NCBI RefSeq assembly: GCF_001278805.1
Contig: NZ_CP012602.1
Span: 785,001 to 849,000, forward strand
Direction: 5' to 3'
DNA from: Bacillus sp. FJAT-18017
GTDB taxonomy: Bacteria > Bacillota > Bacilli > Bacillales > Cytobacillaceae
DNA length: 64,000 nucleotides
Shown here: positions 41,177 to 49,384 of the stretch, one piece after another
Layout of the letters: each line of letters opens with the position of its first letter
How positions within the stretch are numbered: position 1 is the first letter of the stretch
Made by a program: the position numbers and the translations under genes
The notes under the pieces: model-generated
What the model saw: the letters and a program-made list of their open reading frames with translations, nothing else
Databases searched by the model: none
Told to the model about the DNA's origin: nothing

Positions 41177-42527
41177 GGTCCTTTTTTACATGCTGCTTGT
41201 CTCGATGATCGGGATTGTAGTTGTGAGCATATTCATTCAATGGGGCTTTGACAAGAGCTTCAACAACTACTTGGAGCGAGGCCGTGAGCATAAGATTGAG
41301 CGGGTCATCAATCAGGCGAAGGCCGATTATCAGCGGTCAGGAAGGTTTGATAGCGAGCAGCTTAAGCGGCTGACCCATGAGTATGCTCTGAGCGAGGAAC
41401 TTTATTTTCAGATTTACGATAATAATGGGCGAGTGCGGCACAACACATTGCAGCTTAGAACGATTTTGAATAGTATGGGTGTTGCGGTACCCGCGAATGA
41501 GGAAGGACTGGATTCAAAGTCCTATCCCCTGGTTGTCAATAGTGAAAGGGCAGGCGAGGTTGCCGCATTCTTTTCTGTTGATTTTGTCCAGGAGGAATCC
41601 AACTTTCTGCAGACCATTCAGTTGTATATCATACTGGCTGTTTGTCTGACGGTCATCATTGCAATTATTTTCTCTGCAATTTTTTCAAAAACATTAACGT
41701 CCGGGCTGAATAAGCTGCAATTTGCCGCGGATCAGCTGCAAAAGCATGATCTCGGTATCCGGGTACCACTTGGCGGGCTGCCGGATGAAATTAAACAGCT
41801 GGCCATCTCGTTTAATAATTTAGCAGAGTCATTGTCAAAAGAAGAGATGCTCCGCAAAAATTTCACGGGCGACCTGGCCCATGAACTGAGGACGCCGCTT
41901 GCGACATTGCGAAGCCAGATCGAGGCTTACCAGGATGGGATTTGGGAGCCGACGCCGCAGCGGCTTAAGCAGAGTCATTTCGAATTGATGCGGCTCGTCC
42001 GTCTTGTCAATGAGCTTGAGAAGCTTTTGGCCGCCGAAAATCCGCAAATGCAGCTTGAGCTTGTCAAAATGGAGGCAGGCATGGTGCTGTCGTCGATGTG
42101 GGAAATGTTCTCGCCGGCTTTCCACGACAAAGGCGTCAAACTCAATTACATTGAGCCTGAAGAAGAGGAATGGTTTTACGGCGACCGTGACAAGGTCAGC
42201 CAGGTTTTGTCCAATGTCATTAACAATGCCTTGAAGTATACGCCTGAAGGCAAGCAGGTTACACTGTCTGTCAATGGCGACAATGCCTATTCGGTCGGGT
42301 TTATAGTCGAGGACGAAGGTGCCGGAATGGCCGAGGAAGATCTGCCGCATATTTTCGAGCGCTTCTACCGCGGTGACAAGTCACGTGACCGGAAGACCGG
42401 GGGCGCCGGAATTGGCCTTTCGATTGTAAAAGCGCTGATGGAGGCCCATAAAGGCCGGGTCCAGGTGAAAAGCAAGCTGAATAAAGGCACGACCTTCACA
42501 CTCTGGTTCCCGAGGGAAGAGGAGTAG
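41154..42527 (+). CDS. Sensor histidine kinase, partner of the OmpR-type regulator
   Basis: This 457-residue kinase has membrane helices at about 10-30 and 160-182, an extracytoplasmic sensor between them, a HAMP segment (FAADQLQKHDLGIRVPLGGLPDEI), H-box TGDLAHELRTPLATLRSQ and an ATPase domain (NNALKYTPEG, EDEGAGMAEEDLPHIFERFYR, GGAGIGLSIVKAL), resembling the BaeS class. The start overlaps the regulator gene. It should phosphorylate the regulator encoded just upstream. Confidence 0.93.
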   Translation: MLRTLRARVLFYMLLVSMIGIVVVSIFIQWGFDKSFNNYLERGREHKIERVINQAKADYQRSGRFDSEQLKRLTHEYALSEELYFQIYDNNGRVRHNTLQLRTILNSMGVAVPANEEGLDSKSYPLVVNSERAGEVAAFFSVDFVQEESNFLQTIQLYIILAVCLTVIIAIIFSAIFSKTLTSGLNKLQFAADQLQKHDLGIRVPLGGLPDEIKQLAISFNNLAESLSKEEMLRKNFTGDLAHELRTPLATLRSQIEAYQDGIWEPTPQRLKQSHFELMRLVRLVNELEKLLAAENPQMQLELVKMEAGMVLSSMWEMFSPAFHDKGVKLNYIEPEEEEWFYGDRDKVSQVLSNVINNALKYTPEGKQVTLSVNGDNAYSVGFIVEDEGAGMAEEDLPHIFERFYRGDKSRDRKTGGAGIGLSIVKALMEAHKGRVQVKSKLNKGTTFTLWFPREEE

Positions 42528-42567
42528 GGAGTGCTTGGATAGGTTATAAGTTGAATAGTGTAGGAAG

Positions 42568-42597
42568 CCCATGAATGGACTCATTCATGGGATTTTT
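42568..42597 (+). terminator. Terminator of the two-component operon
   Basis: CCCATGAATG (42,568-42,577) pairs with CATTCATGGG (42,582-42,591), followed by ATTTTTA. Confidence 0.9.
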
Positions 42598-42755
42598 ACT
42601 ATTTTAGTAGAAAGCTGCTAAAAGGGAGGAAAACCCCAATCCTATGTTGGATAGGTTGGTTCCGCTTTCAAAAAAATGTAGAAAAGTGTTTAAAAAAGTC
42701 ACATTATTCCTGATAGCAATGTTGTAGAATAGGATTGATATGAAAGGAGCTTTAC

Positions 42756-43835
42756 TTGTTTATGTACAAAGATCTCATTGCGAACATTGCTATTGTGATT
42801 GCTTCTATGGCTTTTTTTGGCCAATTATTCAAGCATCAGACGATGAACTCGAATCTGCGAATGAAACTGCTGGGCGGGATTGCAGCGGGTCTGGCCGGTT
42901 CCCTGTTAATGCTCTACTCAGTTAAAGTCACAGATCATACGATTATTGATTTTCGGAATTTTGCGATTATCATTGTCTCCCTATATGGTGGTCTAATAAG
43001 CGGGCTGACCGCAGGAGGAATTATTTCAGCTGCTCGCTTTACCATCCATGGGGTCAACCCTTCCTCCCTGACCGCTTTTCTCGTCATTGTTTGCCTAGCC
43101 GTTTTAGGTGCCTATCTTAAAAAAAATCCAAAGTGGACCGCCCTGGTTAAATTTACGATCCTGAATCAGGTCAATATACTGCTTTTCTGTATTGCAATTA
43201 CATTTCTGGTGAAAGACAGGACTATGCATATGGAATTATATTTTTACTATGGCTTTTTCTGTTTTCTAGGTGGATTCATCATTTGCTACATAAGCGAATT
43301 CATCGCCCGAACCAATGAAAATTACCGCAAATTGCAGGAAATGGCGTTGAAAGATTTTCTGACGGGGCTAAATAATGTCAGACAGTTTGATGAAGTATGG
43401 AATCGAGAAGCGTTTGCCGCCAAGCAAACCGGAGACCCGCTCTCCCTTCTGATTATGGATATCGACTATTTTAAGAGAATTAATGATAAATATGGCCATC
43501 CTGACGGCGATAAAATCCTTAAACAACTTGGACAGATACTTGACGAAATCGCTGGAAATAGGGGAGGAACAGCGGCTAGGAATGGAGGAGAGGAATTCTC
43601 GATTATTCTTCAAGGAGTGGCATTTTTAGAGGCTAAGCAGGTGGCGGAGGAAGTTCGTGCCCGCGTCTCTGGCCACGATTTCGAAATTTCCGATCGAAAA
43701 AATATTAATATTACCGTTTCAATTGGCGTCGCCTCATTCCCGGATTCGACTGAGGAAATCGATCTGATGATTAAAAAAGCAGACGACCACCTGTACCTTG
43801 CTAAAAATACAGGAAGAAATCGGGTTTGCGCGTAG
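42756..43835 (+). CDS. Diguanylate cyclase, 5TM-5TMR_LYT-type sensor with GGDEF domain
   Basis: This membrane enzyme of about 359 residues makes c-di-GMP from GTP. Five or six helices (about 1-190; YGGLISGLTAGGIISAARF and LGAYLKK are typical of the LytS-like 5TMR domain) lead into a GGDEF domain: FLTGLNNVRQFDEV, IMDIDYFKRINDKYGHPDGD, active-site GGEEF in ARNGGEEFSIILQ, and SIGVASFPDS. No EAL domain. TTG 42,756 lies 6 nt after GGAG; ATG 42,762 is the alternative. Its product could act on the c-di-GMP riboswitch 5 kb downstream. The 3' end has a partial copy at 46,117. Confidence 0.92.
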   Translation: MFMYKDLIANIAIVIASMAFFGQLFKHQTMNSNLRMKLLGGIAAGLAGSLLMLYSVKVTDHTIIDFRNFAIIIVSLYGGLISGLTAGGIISAARFTIHGVNPSSLTAFLVIVCLAVLGAYLKKNPKWTALVKFTILNQVNILLFCIAITFLVKDRTMHMELYFYYGFFCFLGGFIICYISEFIARTNENYRKLQEMALKDFLTGLNNVRQFDEVWNREAFAAKQTGDPLSLLIMDIDYFKRINDKYGHPDGDKILKQLGQILDEIAGNRGGTAARNGGEEFSIILQGVAFLEAKQVAEEVRARVSGHDFEISDRKNINITVSIGVASFPDSTEEIDLMIKKADDHLYLAKNTGRNRVCA

Positions 43836-43972
43836 GGGTCTTTTGGAATTGTTTGAAGGAGCAAACAAGTTTCTCTATATGGTGCGGTGACCCGTATCGC
43901 ATGTATCTTAATTTTATTGTTTATAAGGAGATAGGAAGGGGCTTATCTCCTTTCAATACTTGTAAATAAATT

Positions 43973-44872
43973 TTATAAATTGTTTTTTTCAATAAAGCTT
44001 AGAATTTCACTGAGGGGTTGATTGTGTTTTTCTGTTGTTACTGGCTTAAATAAATCGCCTTTTTCTTCTATCCTCTTCAGTGTATTTTTAATGGTAAAGT
44101 CTGTAGGATGTATGCCTTTTTCTAATTCAGACCAGGTCAGCGGGGTGACAACGGTTGCAGATCGCTTGGCTCTTGGCGAATATACGACTGGCATTGTCCT
44201 CCCTCTCCATAGCTGCAAGTAATCAAAATAAAGTTTGTTTCCTCTTTTTGATACGACTCTTTCAATTGTAACCTGCTTCGGCATTTGTTCCTGAAAGTAA
44301 TTCGCGATAAAGGTTGTTATTCTTCTTGTTTGTTCAAAAGTATAAATAGGTTCAATTGGTACAAATACTTGAAGCCCTAATGAACCTGATGTTCTTGGTA
44401 CAGATAGCAGACCGAGGGATTGAAGGAGGTCCTTCAATTTCAACGCTACCTCTATAACCATTTTAAAGCTTGAATCGTCTGGAGGATCTAAATCAAATAC
44501 CATTTCCAGGGGGAAATCGGACTTATCATGGCGATCAAACGGAACATGAAATTCAACTGCGCCATAGTTTGCGGCCCAAACAAGTGTAGCGGTGTCATTT
44601 AATAAGATTCGATCTTTGTTTTTATAGAAAATATGGCTGACCCATTCCGGTGCTGATTGGGGAACAGATCTTTTTTCGATTTTTTTGCCCGCTATTCCAT
44701 GGGGATAGAGCCACACCATTAATAACCTGTCTTTAGCATGTTCGATTAGATAGTCCGACACATTTATTAAATAGTGAATATAGTCGAGCTTCGTTATCCG
44801 TAGCGACTCCCAAATGATTTTGTCCGGGTGTGTGATTTCAATAGATTTTCCCTCAACAACAATTTCCTCCAC
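43973..44872 (-). CDS. LigD-type primase-polymerase domain protein
   Basis: This 299-residue protein is an archaeo-eukaryotic-primase-like polymerase of bacterial end joining. Motifs: LLMVWLYPHGIAGKKIEKRS, the metal-binding MVFDLDPPDDSSF (DxD), LPRTSGS-like SVPRTSGSLGLQVFVPI, and RAKRSATVVTPLTWSELEKGIHPTDFTIKN at the end. The start is GTG 44,872 with GGAGG 7 nt upstream. It is divergent from the ATP-dependent ligase gene. In most bacteria polymerase and ligase are fused in LigD; here they are separate genes. No Ku gene is in the window. Confidence 0.92.
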   Translation of the reverse strand: MEEIVVEGKSIEITHPDKIIWESLRITKLDYIHYLINVSDYLIEHAKDRLLMVWLYPHGIAGKKIEKRSVPQSAPEWVSHIFYKNKDRILLNDTATLVWAANYGAVEFHVPFDRHDKSDFPLEMVFDLDPPDDSSFKMVIEVALKLKDLLQSLGLLSVPRTSGSLGLQVFVPIEPIYTFEQTRRITTFIANYFQEQMPKQVTIERVVSKRGNKLYFDYLQLWRGRTMPVVYSPRAKRSATVVTPLTWSELEKGIHPTDFTIKNTLKRIEEKGDLFKPVTTEKHNQPLSEILSFIEKNNL

Positions 44873-44948
44873 CAGAAAGCCTCCTGTTTTTCCCTATATT
44901 TTCAATCAAGTTTGTTTAAACTATGTATCAAAAAGTGGAGTGATCAAT

Positions 44949-45890
44949 CTGGAACCGATTTTACCGATGGAGCCGGTTGCTAGTACTTCCATCCCAAATG
45001 GAGAAGACTGGATTGCCCAAGTGAAATGGGATGGCGTCCGAGTTCTTACCTACGCGGATGATGGTGAGGTGCGGCTTTATAATCGAAAAAAGAATGAACG
45101 GACAATGCACTACCCGGAGATAACGAACATTAGTGAATATTGCAGCAGCCGTTCCGTGATTTTAGACGGTGAAGTGATTTCTTTAGGTAAAAATGGTAAG
45201 CCCTCTTTTCAACGTGTTATGAGGCGAGATGGCTTAAGAAATATTGACCGTGTAAGGATAGCAATCGAATCCGTACCAATCATCTATATGATATTCGACA
45301 TTATTTACCTGGATGGCGTGTGGATACATGACAAGTCGTTACATGAAAGAAACCAGCTATTATCCTCTATCATCACACCTAATGAACATATACAGCTAGT
45401 TCCGTCTGTTTACCAGACCCAAGGCTTATTTAACGCAGTTCAGGATCAAGAGATGGAAGGGATTGTGCTTAAAAGGGTAGATTCCCTCTATACAATAGGA
45501 AAGAAACGGGAGGATTGGCTCAAGCTAAAAAATTTCCAGGATGTCATTGCGGTGATTGGCGGTTTTACTCTAAGACATAACACTGTTAATTCCATTTTGC
45601 TCGGGTTATATGATTCTATGGGAAGACTGCAGTATGTGGGACACACAGGCACAGGAAAAATGACAGTCAGCGACTGGAAAGAGCTGACGAAAGAATTAAA
45701 AGAAATTGTAACCGAGCATCTTCCTTTCAATAAGATACCGCAACGACATAAGGATGCTGTCTGGGTGCAGCCGAAAAAAACAGTAAAGATAAAATTTGCC
45801 GAATGGACAGAAGGTGGAGCATTGAGACAGCCAAGTATCGAGGGATTCATTGAAATTCCACCGCAAGAGTGTTTGCTTGAAAGAATCTAG
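44949..45890 (+). CDS. ATP-dependent DNA ligase (LigD ligase-domain type)
   Basis: This ligase of about 313 residues seals breaks with ATP. Motif I is KWDGVR with the adenylated Lys; other motifs are LDGEVISL (III), IIYMIFDIIYLDG (IIIa), MEGIVLKR (IV) and WLKLKNF (V), with an OB-fold part after residue 200. The start is uncertain: GGAG at 44,937-44,940 is 8 nt before CTG 44,949; ATG 44,967 lacks an SD; GTG 44,940 overlaps the SD. It pairs functionally with the divergent polymerase gene in nonhomologous end joining. Confidence 0.9.
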   Translation: MEPILPMEPVASTSIPNGEDWIAQVKWDGVRVLTYADDGEVRLYNRKKNERTMHYPEITNISEYCSSRSVILDGEVISLGKNGKPSFQRVMRRDGLRNIDRVRIAIESVPIIYMIFDIIYLDGVWIHDKSLHERNQLLSSIITPNEHIQLVPSVYQTQGLFNAVQDQEMEGIVLKRVDSLYTIGKKREDWLKLKNFQDVIAVIGGFTLRHNTVNSILLGLYDSMGRLQYVGHTGTGKMTVSDWKELTKELKEIVTEHLPFNKIPQRHKDAVWVQPKKTVKIKFAEWTEGGALRQPSIEGFIEIPPQECLLERI

Positions 45891-46041
45891 GAATGGACTA
45901 AATATCAGCCACACCATTTTGAGTCCTCGTATTTTGTGAATACTATACTGCTGGTCACCAAAGGGAAACCCGGTGTCTTTTCATCCCCCGCTGGTAGCAA
46001 AACCTCATTTTGATGCATATCATTAGGGAAAACTGGAATAA

Positions 46042-46082
46042 AGAGGCTGTCCAAAAGTAACCTTTGGGACGTCTCTTTTTTA
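46042..46082 (+). terminator. Terminator of the ligase gene (GAGGCTGTCC type)
   Basis: AGAGGCTGTCC pairs imperfectly with GGGACGTCTCT around an AAAAGTAACCTTT loop and is followed by TTTTTT. Related hairpins occur at 54,912 and 58,343. Confidence 0.8.
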
Positions 46083-46116
46083 GATTGAATAGTAACAGTT
46101 GATTTCCGCTTCAGGG

Positions 46117-46239
46117 CGTTTCAATTGGTGTCGCCCTTCCCGGATCCGACTGAGGAAATCGATCTGATGATTAAAAAAGCAGACGACCAGATGTACCTTG
46201 CTAAGAATACAGGAAGAAATCGGGTTTGGGCGTAGGGGA
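46117..46239 (+). pseudogene. Duplicated 3' end of the diguanylate cyclase gene
   Basis: About 120 bases match the cyclase gene end (43,718-43,842) at roughly 90% by eye: CGTTTCAATTGG, then GACTGAGGAAATCGATCTGATG and CGGGTTT..GCGTAGGGG. Two bases are missing near 46,136, so even this fragment is frameshifted. It is part of the same duplication as the second LigD polymerase copy at 48,105-48,869. Confidence 0.9.
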
Positions 46240-46358
46240 AACGGGCAGTTTGTGATACGATGAACCTTATCATAAGTAAATGAGGTTTTTATTTTTAACA
46301 CAAATAAATAATAGCTATTAAGGATATTAATAAAAAAAACTTTTGATAGGATGACAAG

Positions 46359-47555
46359 ATGAAAAAAGAAGTCACTTTAACAGTAAAAAGCAAGTTTGTA
46401 AATAAATATAAAAGTGGTTATCCTCTTATATCAAAGGAAGCCATAATTAATTGGAACGAAGTTAATGAAGAAGGAACCATTATCCGTCTCGTTGATGAAA
46501 GGAATAAGTTCATAGCAAAAGGCTATTTTGGCAAACAAAACAAAGGTTACGGGTGGGTTCTTAGTAGAAATGAGAATGAACAAATCGACCAAAGGTTTTT
46601 TGTTAATAAATTAAGGGATGCAATCAATTATAGAGAATCGTTTTTTAATAGCCCGGATACCAATGCCTTCAGAATAGTAAATGGCGAAGGTGACGGTTTA
46701 GGCGGATTAACGATAGAGAATTTTGATGGCTATTATTTAATCAACTGGTATAGCAAAGGAATTTACCGCTTTCGAGAGTATATTATAAATGCTCTGAAAG
46801 AATTGGCTGAGTTTAAAGCAATTTACCAAAAGAAAAGATTTGATGTCAGCGGGAAATATATTGAAGAAGATGATTTCGTAGTGGGAGAAAGAGGAACCTT
46901 CCCGATTATCGTAAAGGAAAATGGAGTAAACTTTGCTGTTTACTTAAATGAAAGTGCGATGGTTGGTGTATTTTTAGATCAAAGTGAGGTAAGAAAGAGA
47001 ATCAGGGATGCTTATGCGGAAGGAAAGACCGTACTGAATACCTTTTCCTACACAGGTGCGTTTTCAGTATTTGCTGCCATAGGAGGCGCAGTTAAAACGA
47101 CAAGTGTCGATTTAGCAAATAGGAGCTTAAACAAAACCATTGAGCAGTTTAGTTTAAACGGGATAGATTATGAATCACAGGATATCATTGTTGAAGACGT
47201 GTTCAATTACTTTAAATATGCGGTAAAAAAGCAGCTAACGTTTGATATGGTTATACTGGACCCTCCAAGCTTTGCAAGGTCAAAAAGAACAGTATTCAGC
47301 GCTGAAAAGGACTACAAAAATCTTTTAAAGGAAGCTATTGCTATAACGGAAGACGAGGGGATTATCGTAGCTTCCACCAATTCTGGCTCTTTTAATATGG
47401 AAAAATTTAAAAGCTTTATTGATCAGGCATTTAATGAAACATATCGGAAATATCAGCTAGTTGAGGAGTTTTCGCTTCCGAAAGACTTTAAAACAATAAA
47501 AGAATTCCCAGAGGGCGGCTATCTTAAGGTTGTGTTTATAAAGAATTTGCCATAG
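46359..47555 (+). CDS. Class I SAM-dependent rRNA methyltransferase (RlmI-like, PUA domain)
   Basis: This 398-residue enzyme has an N-terminal PUA domain (residues 1-75; GYPLISKEAI, AKGYFGKQNKGYGW), then a Rossmann methyltransferase: VGVFLDQSEVRKRI, SAM-binding VLNTFSYTGAFSVFAAIGGA, TSVDLANRSL and catalytic-site MVILDPPSFARSK. It is the RlmI/YwbD type that methylates a 23S rRNA cytosine at C5; the exact base is not readable. The gene lies between the two pieces of the duplicated cyclase/LigD segment, is more AT-rich than its neighbours, and could have been inserted there. Confidence 0.9.
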   Translation: MKKEVTLTVKSKFVNKYKSGYPLISKEAIINWNEVNEEGTIIRLVDERNKFIAKGYFGKQNKGYGWVLSRNENEQIDQRFFVNKLRDAINYRESFFNSPDTNAFRIVNGEGDGLGGLTIENFDGYYLINWYSKGIYRFREYIINALKELAEFKAIYQKKRFDVSGKYIEEDDFVVGERGTFPIIVKENGVNFAVYLNESAMVGVFLDQSEVRKRIRDAYAEGKTVLNTFSYTGAFSVFAAIGGAVKTTSVDLANRSLNKTIEQFSLNGIDYESQDIIVEDVFNYFKYAVKKQLTFDMVILDPPSFARSKRTVFSAEKDYKNLLKEAIAITEDEGIIVASTNSGSFNMEKFKSFIDQAFNETYRKYQLVEEFSLPKDFKTIKEFPEGGYLKVVFIKNLP

Positions 47556-47590
47556 AAAAGGCGAATGATATAGAAAGGATTACTTAAATT

Positions 47591-47782
47591 ATGAAGTATA
47601 TCAAATCTCAAATGAAACAGCTGATCAAAGATAATCAGGAATTGCAAACACGTTTAAAAGAGTTGATGGAAGAACACGAGCTTGAGAAAAACTTTGCGCT
47701 CAAGGCTTTGTACCATGCGGAGGTTGCTGAAGGCGGAAAGTATCAACTAGCATACCAAGCACTTGACCTGTCCAAAGGGTAG
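47591..47782 (+). CDS. Small coiled-coil protein
   Basis: This 63-residue protein consists of one long helix (QMKQLIKDNQELQTRLKEL, then HELEKNFALKALYHAEVAEG) and ends LAYQALDLSKG. AAAGGAT precedes the ATG. It follows the methyltransferase by 36 bases and shares its terminator. The function is unknown. Confidence 0.65.
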   Translation: MKYIKSQMKQLIKDNQELQTRLKELMEEHELEKNFALKALYHAEVAEGGKYQLAYQALDLSKG

Positions 47783-47864
47783 TTCATCTTTAGTTTACAC
47801 TAATTCTATCGGGTGAAAGATAAGGTTTAAAACGGTGAACCGTCTTATAAGTAAATAAAATACA

Positions 47865-47916
47865 ACAAGCCGAAATATCGAGTTTTGTATAGAAAACTTG
47901 TATATTTCGGCTTGTT
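47865..47916 (+). terminator. Terminator after the small coiled-coil gene
   Basis: ACAAGCCGAAATAT (47,865-47,878) pairs with ATATTTCGGCTTGT (47,902-47,915). It is T-rich on one side. Confidence 0.8.
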
Positions 47917-47927
47917 TAATCTTTTTC

Positions 47928-48060
47928 CTAATTGTTTTTTAGAATTTCTTCCTTAAGTTGAAGAATCGCTGCATTATTTATAGTCCCATTTATACATCCA
48001 TGAGTGGCAATGATCTCATCTGGTATCTTATCGACCTCATCTCTGTATAACTGTATGAAA
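47928..48060 (-). pseudogene. Fragment of a short-chain dehydrogenase
   Basis: About 40 codons read VDKIPDEIIATHGCINGTINNAA, which matches the SDR segment before and including the NNAG motif, then end in EEILKNN and a stop. There is no start or Rossmann N-terminus. Related SDR debris is at 56,375-56,815. Confidence 0.6.
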
Positions 48061-48104
48061 ATTTAACCTATTTAATCTCCTTTCAATTCTGTAAATACAT
48101 TATT

Positions 48105-48869
48105 TCATGGATTGTTTTTTTCAATAAAGTTAAGAATCTCTCTGAGAGGTTGATTGTGTTTTTCTGTTGTTACCGGTTGAAATATATCGCCTTTTTCATC
48201 TATCCGCTTCATTATATTTTTAATGGTAAAGTCTGTAGGATGTATGCCTTCTTCTAGTTCAGGCCAGGTCAGCGGGGTACCGACGGTTGCAGATCGTGTG
48301 GCTCTTGGCGAGTATACGACTGGCATTGTTCTCCCTCTCCATAGCTGTAAGTAATCAAAATAAAGTTTGTTTCCTCTTTTTGAAACGACTCTTTCGATTG
48401 TAACCTACTTCGGCATTTGTTCCTGAATATAATTCGCGATAAAGGTAGTTATTCTTCTTGTTTGCTCGAATGTATAAATTGGTTCAATGGGTACATATAT
48501 TTGAAGCCCTGATGAACCCGATGTTTTTGGTACAGATAACAGACCAAGGGATTGAAGGAGATCCTTCAGTTTCAACGCCACCTCTATTACCATAGTAAAG
48601 CTTGATTCGTCTGGAGGATCTAAATCAAATACCATTTCCAAGGGGAAATCGGGCTTTTCATGGCGATCAAATGGAACATGAAATTCAATTGCTCCGTAGT
48701 TTGCTGCCCAAACGAGTGTAGCAGTGTCATTTAATAGCATTCGCTTCTTGTTTTTATAAAAAATATTGCTGACCCATTCTGGTGCGGACTGGGGAACAGA
48801 CCTTTTTTCGATTTTCTTTCCAGCTATTCCGTGGGGGTAGAGCCACACCATTATTTTAGATTCATTCAA
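48105..48869 (-). pseudogene. Degraded second copy of the LigD-type polymerase gene
   Basis: The sequence is closely similar to 43,973-44,872 but lacks the first 45-50 codons (MNESKIMVWLYPHG replaces the native N-terminus) and carries an in-frame TAG at 48,403-48,405 where the intact copy has CAG (PKQVT to PK-stop). The frame then stays open to the same C-terminal FIEKNN. The homology continues past the stop codon to about 48,065. This copy is nonfunctional. Confidence 0.93.
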
Positions 48870-49015
48870 AAAAACCTTCTCTAATCTTTCCTAAGGCAGC
48901 CAAATTAACATAAAGGTCTATTAAGGTTAAAGTAAATTTTTTTCATATGCTAGGAATATATTTACAAGTCAGGAAAATAAACATAAACTATAAATAGTAA
49001 TAGTAATTAAGACCT

Positions 49016-49100
49016 AATTCGATATAGGGCAAACTACTTGAAAAAGTAGGACGCAAAACTATAGGGGCTAAATCTTTTGACACGCCAGCCAGTTGCAAAT
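49016..49100 (+). ncRNA. Cyclic-di-GMP-I (GEMM) riboswitch
   Basis: The core matches the class: AGGGCAAAC (49,026), stem ACTACTT-GAAA-AAGTAG with GNRA tetraloop, GGACGCAAA (49,049), CTATAGGGGCTAAA (49,058) and GCCAGCCAGTTGC (49,084-49,096) as the tetraloop-receptor side. A terminator follows at 49,119. The gene downstream is the 1781-residue surface protein, a plausible c-di-GMP-controlled adhesin. Genetic ON or OFF sense cannot be read without folding. Confidence 0.92.
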
Positions 49101-49118
49101 CTACTGAAAGAGATTTCA

Positions 49119-49152
49119 ACGCCCTATATATATATTTATAGGGCGTTTTATA
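49119..49152 (+). terminator. Expression-platform terminator of the c-di-GMP riboswitch
   Basis: ACGCCCTATA (49,119-49,128) pairs with TATAGGGCGT (49,137-49,146), followed by TTTATATTTT. Confidence 0.9.
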
Positions 49153-49384
49153 TTTTCCAGGGATAAAGTCCTATATAGAGTGAATAAAAAGAGGTGATAG
49201 TAAAGCAGCTTTCTCTTGAAAAGAAGTTTGCAAAAATTAGTCTCGTCTTAATCGGTAAATGAAATTGGCAAAATAGTTGGGTTCAACCTATATAAAATAT
49301 TTGGTAAACACGCTTTTTGGAAAACTCACAATCTACTAAAAGGCCGCATTCTCTTCGAGGTTTATAGGAAAGGAAATCAGAGAT

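Noticed and set aside
48870..49015. Promoter for the surface-protein transcript
   Set aside because: Several AT-rich -10-like words exist but none with a convincing -35 at proper distance.
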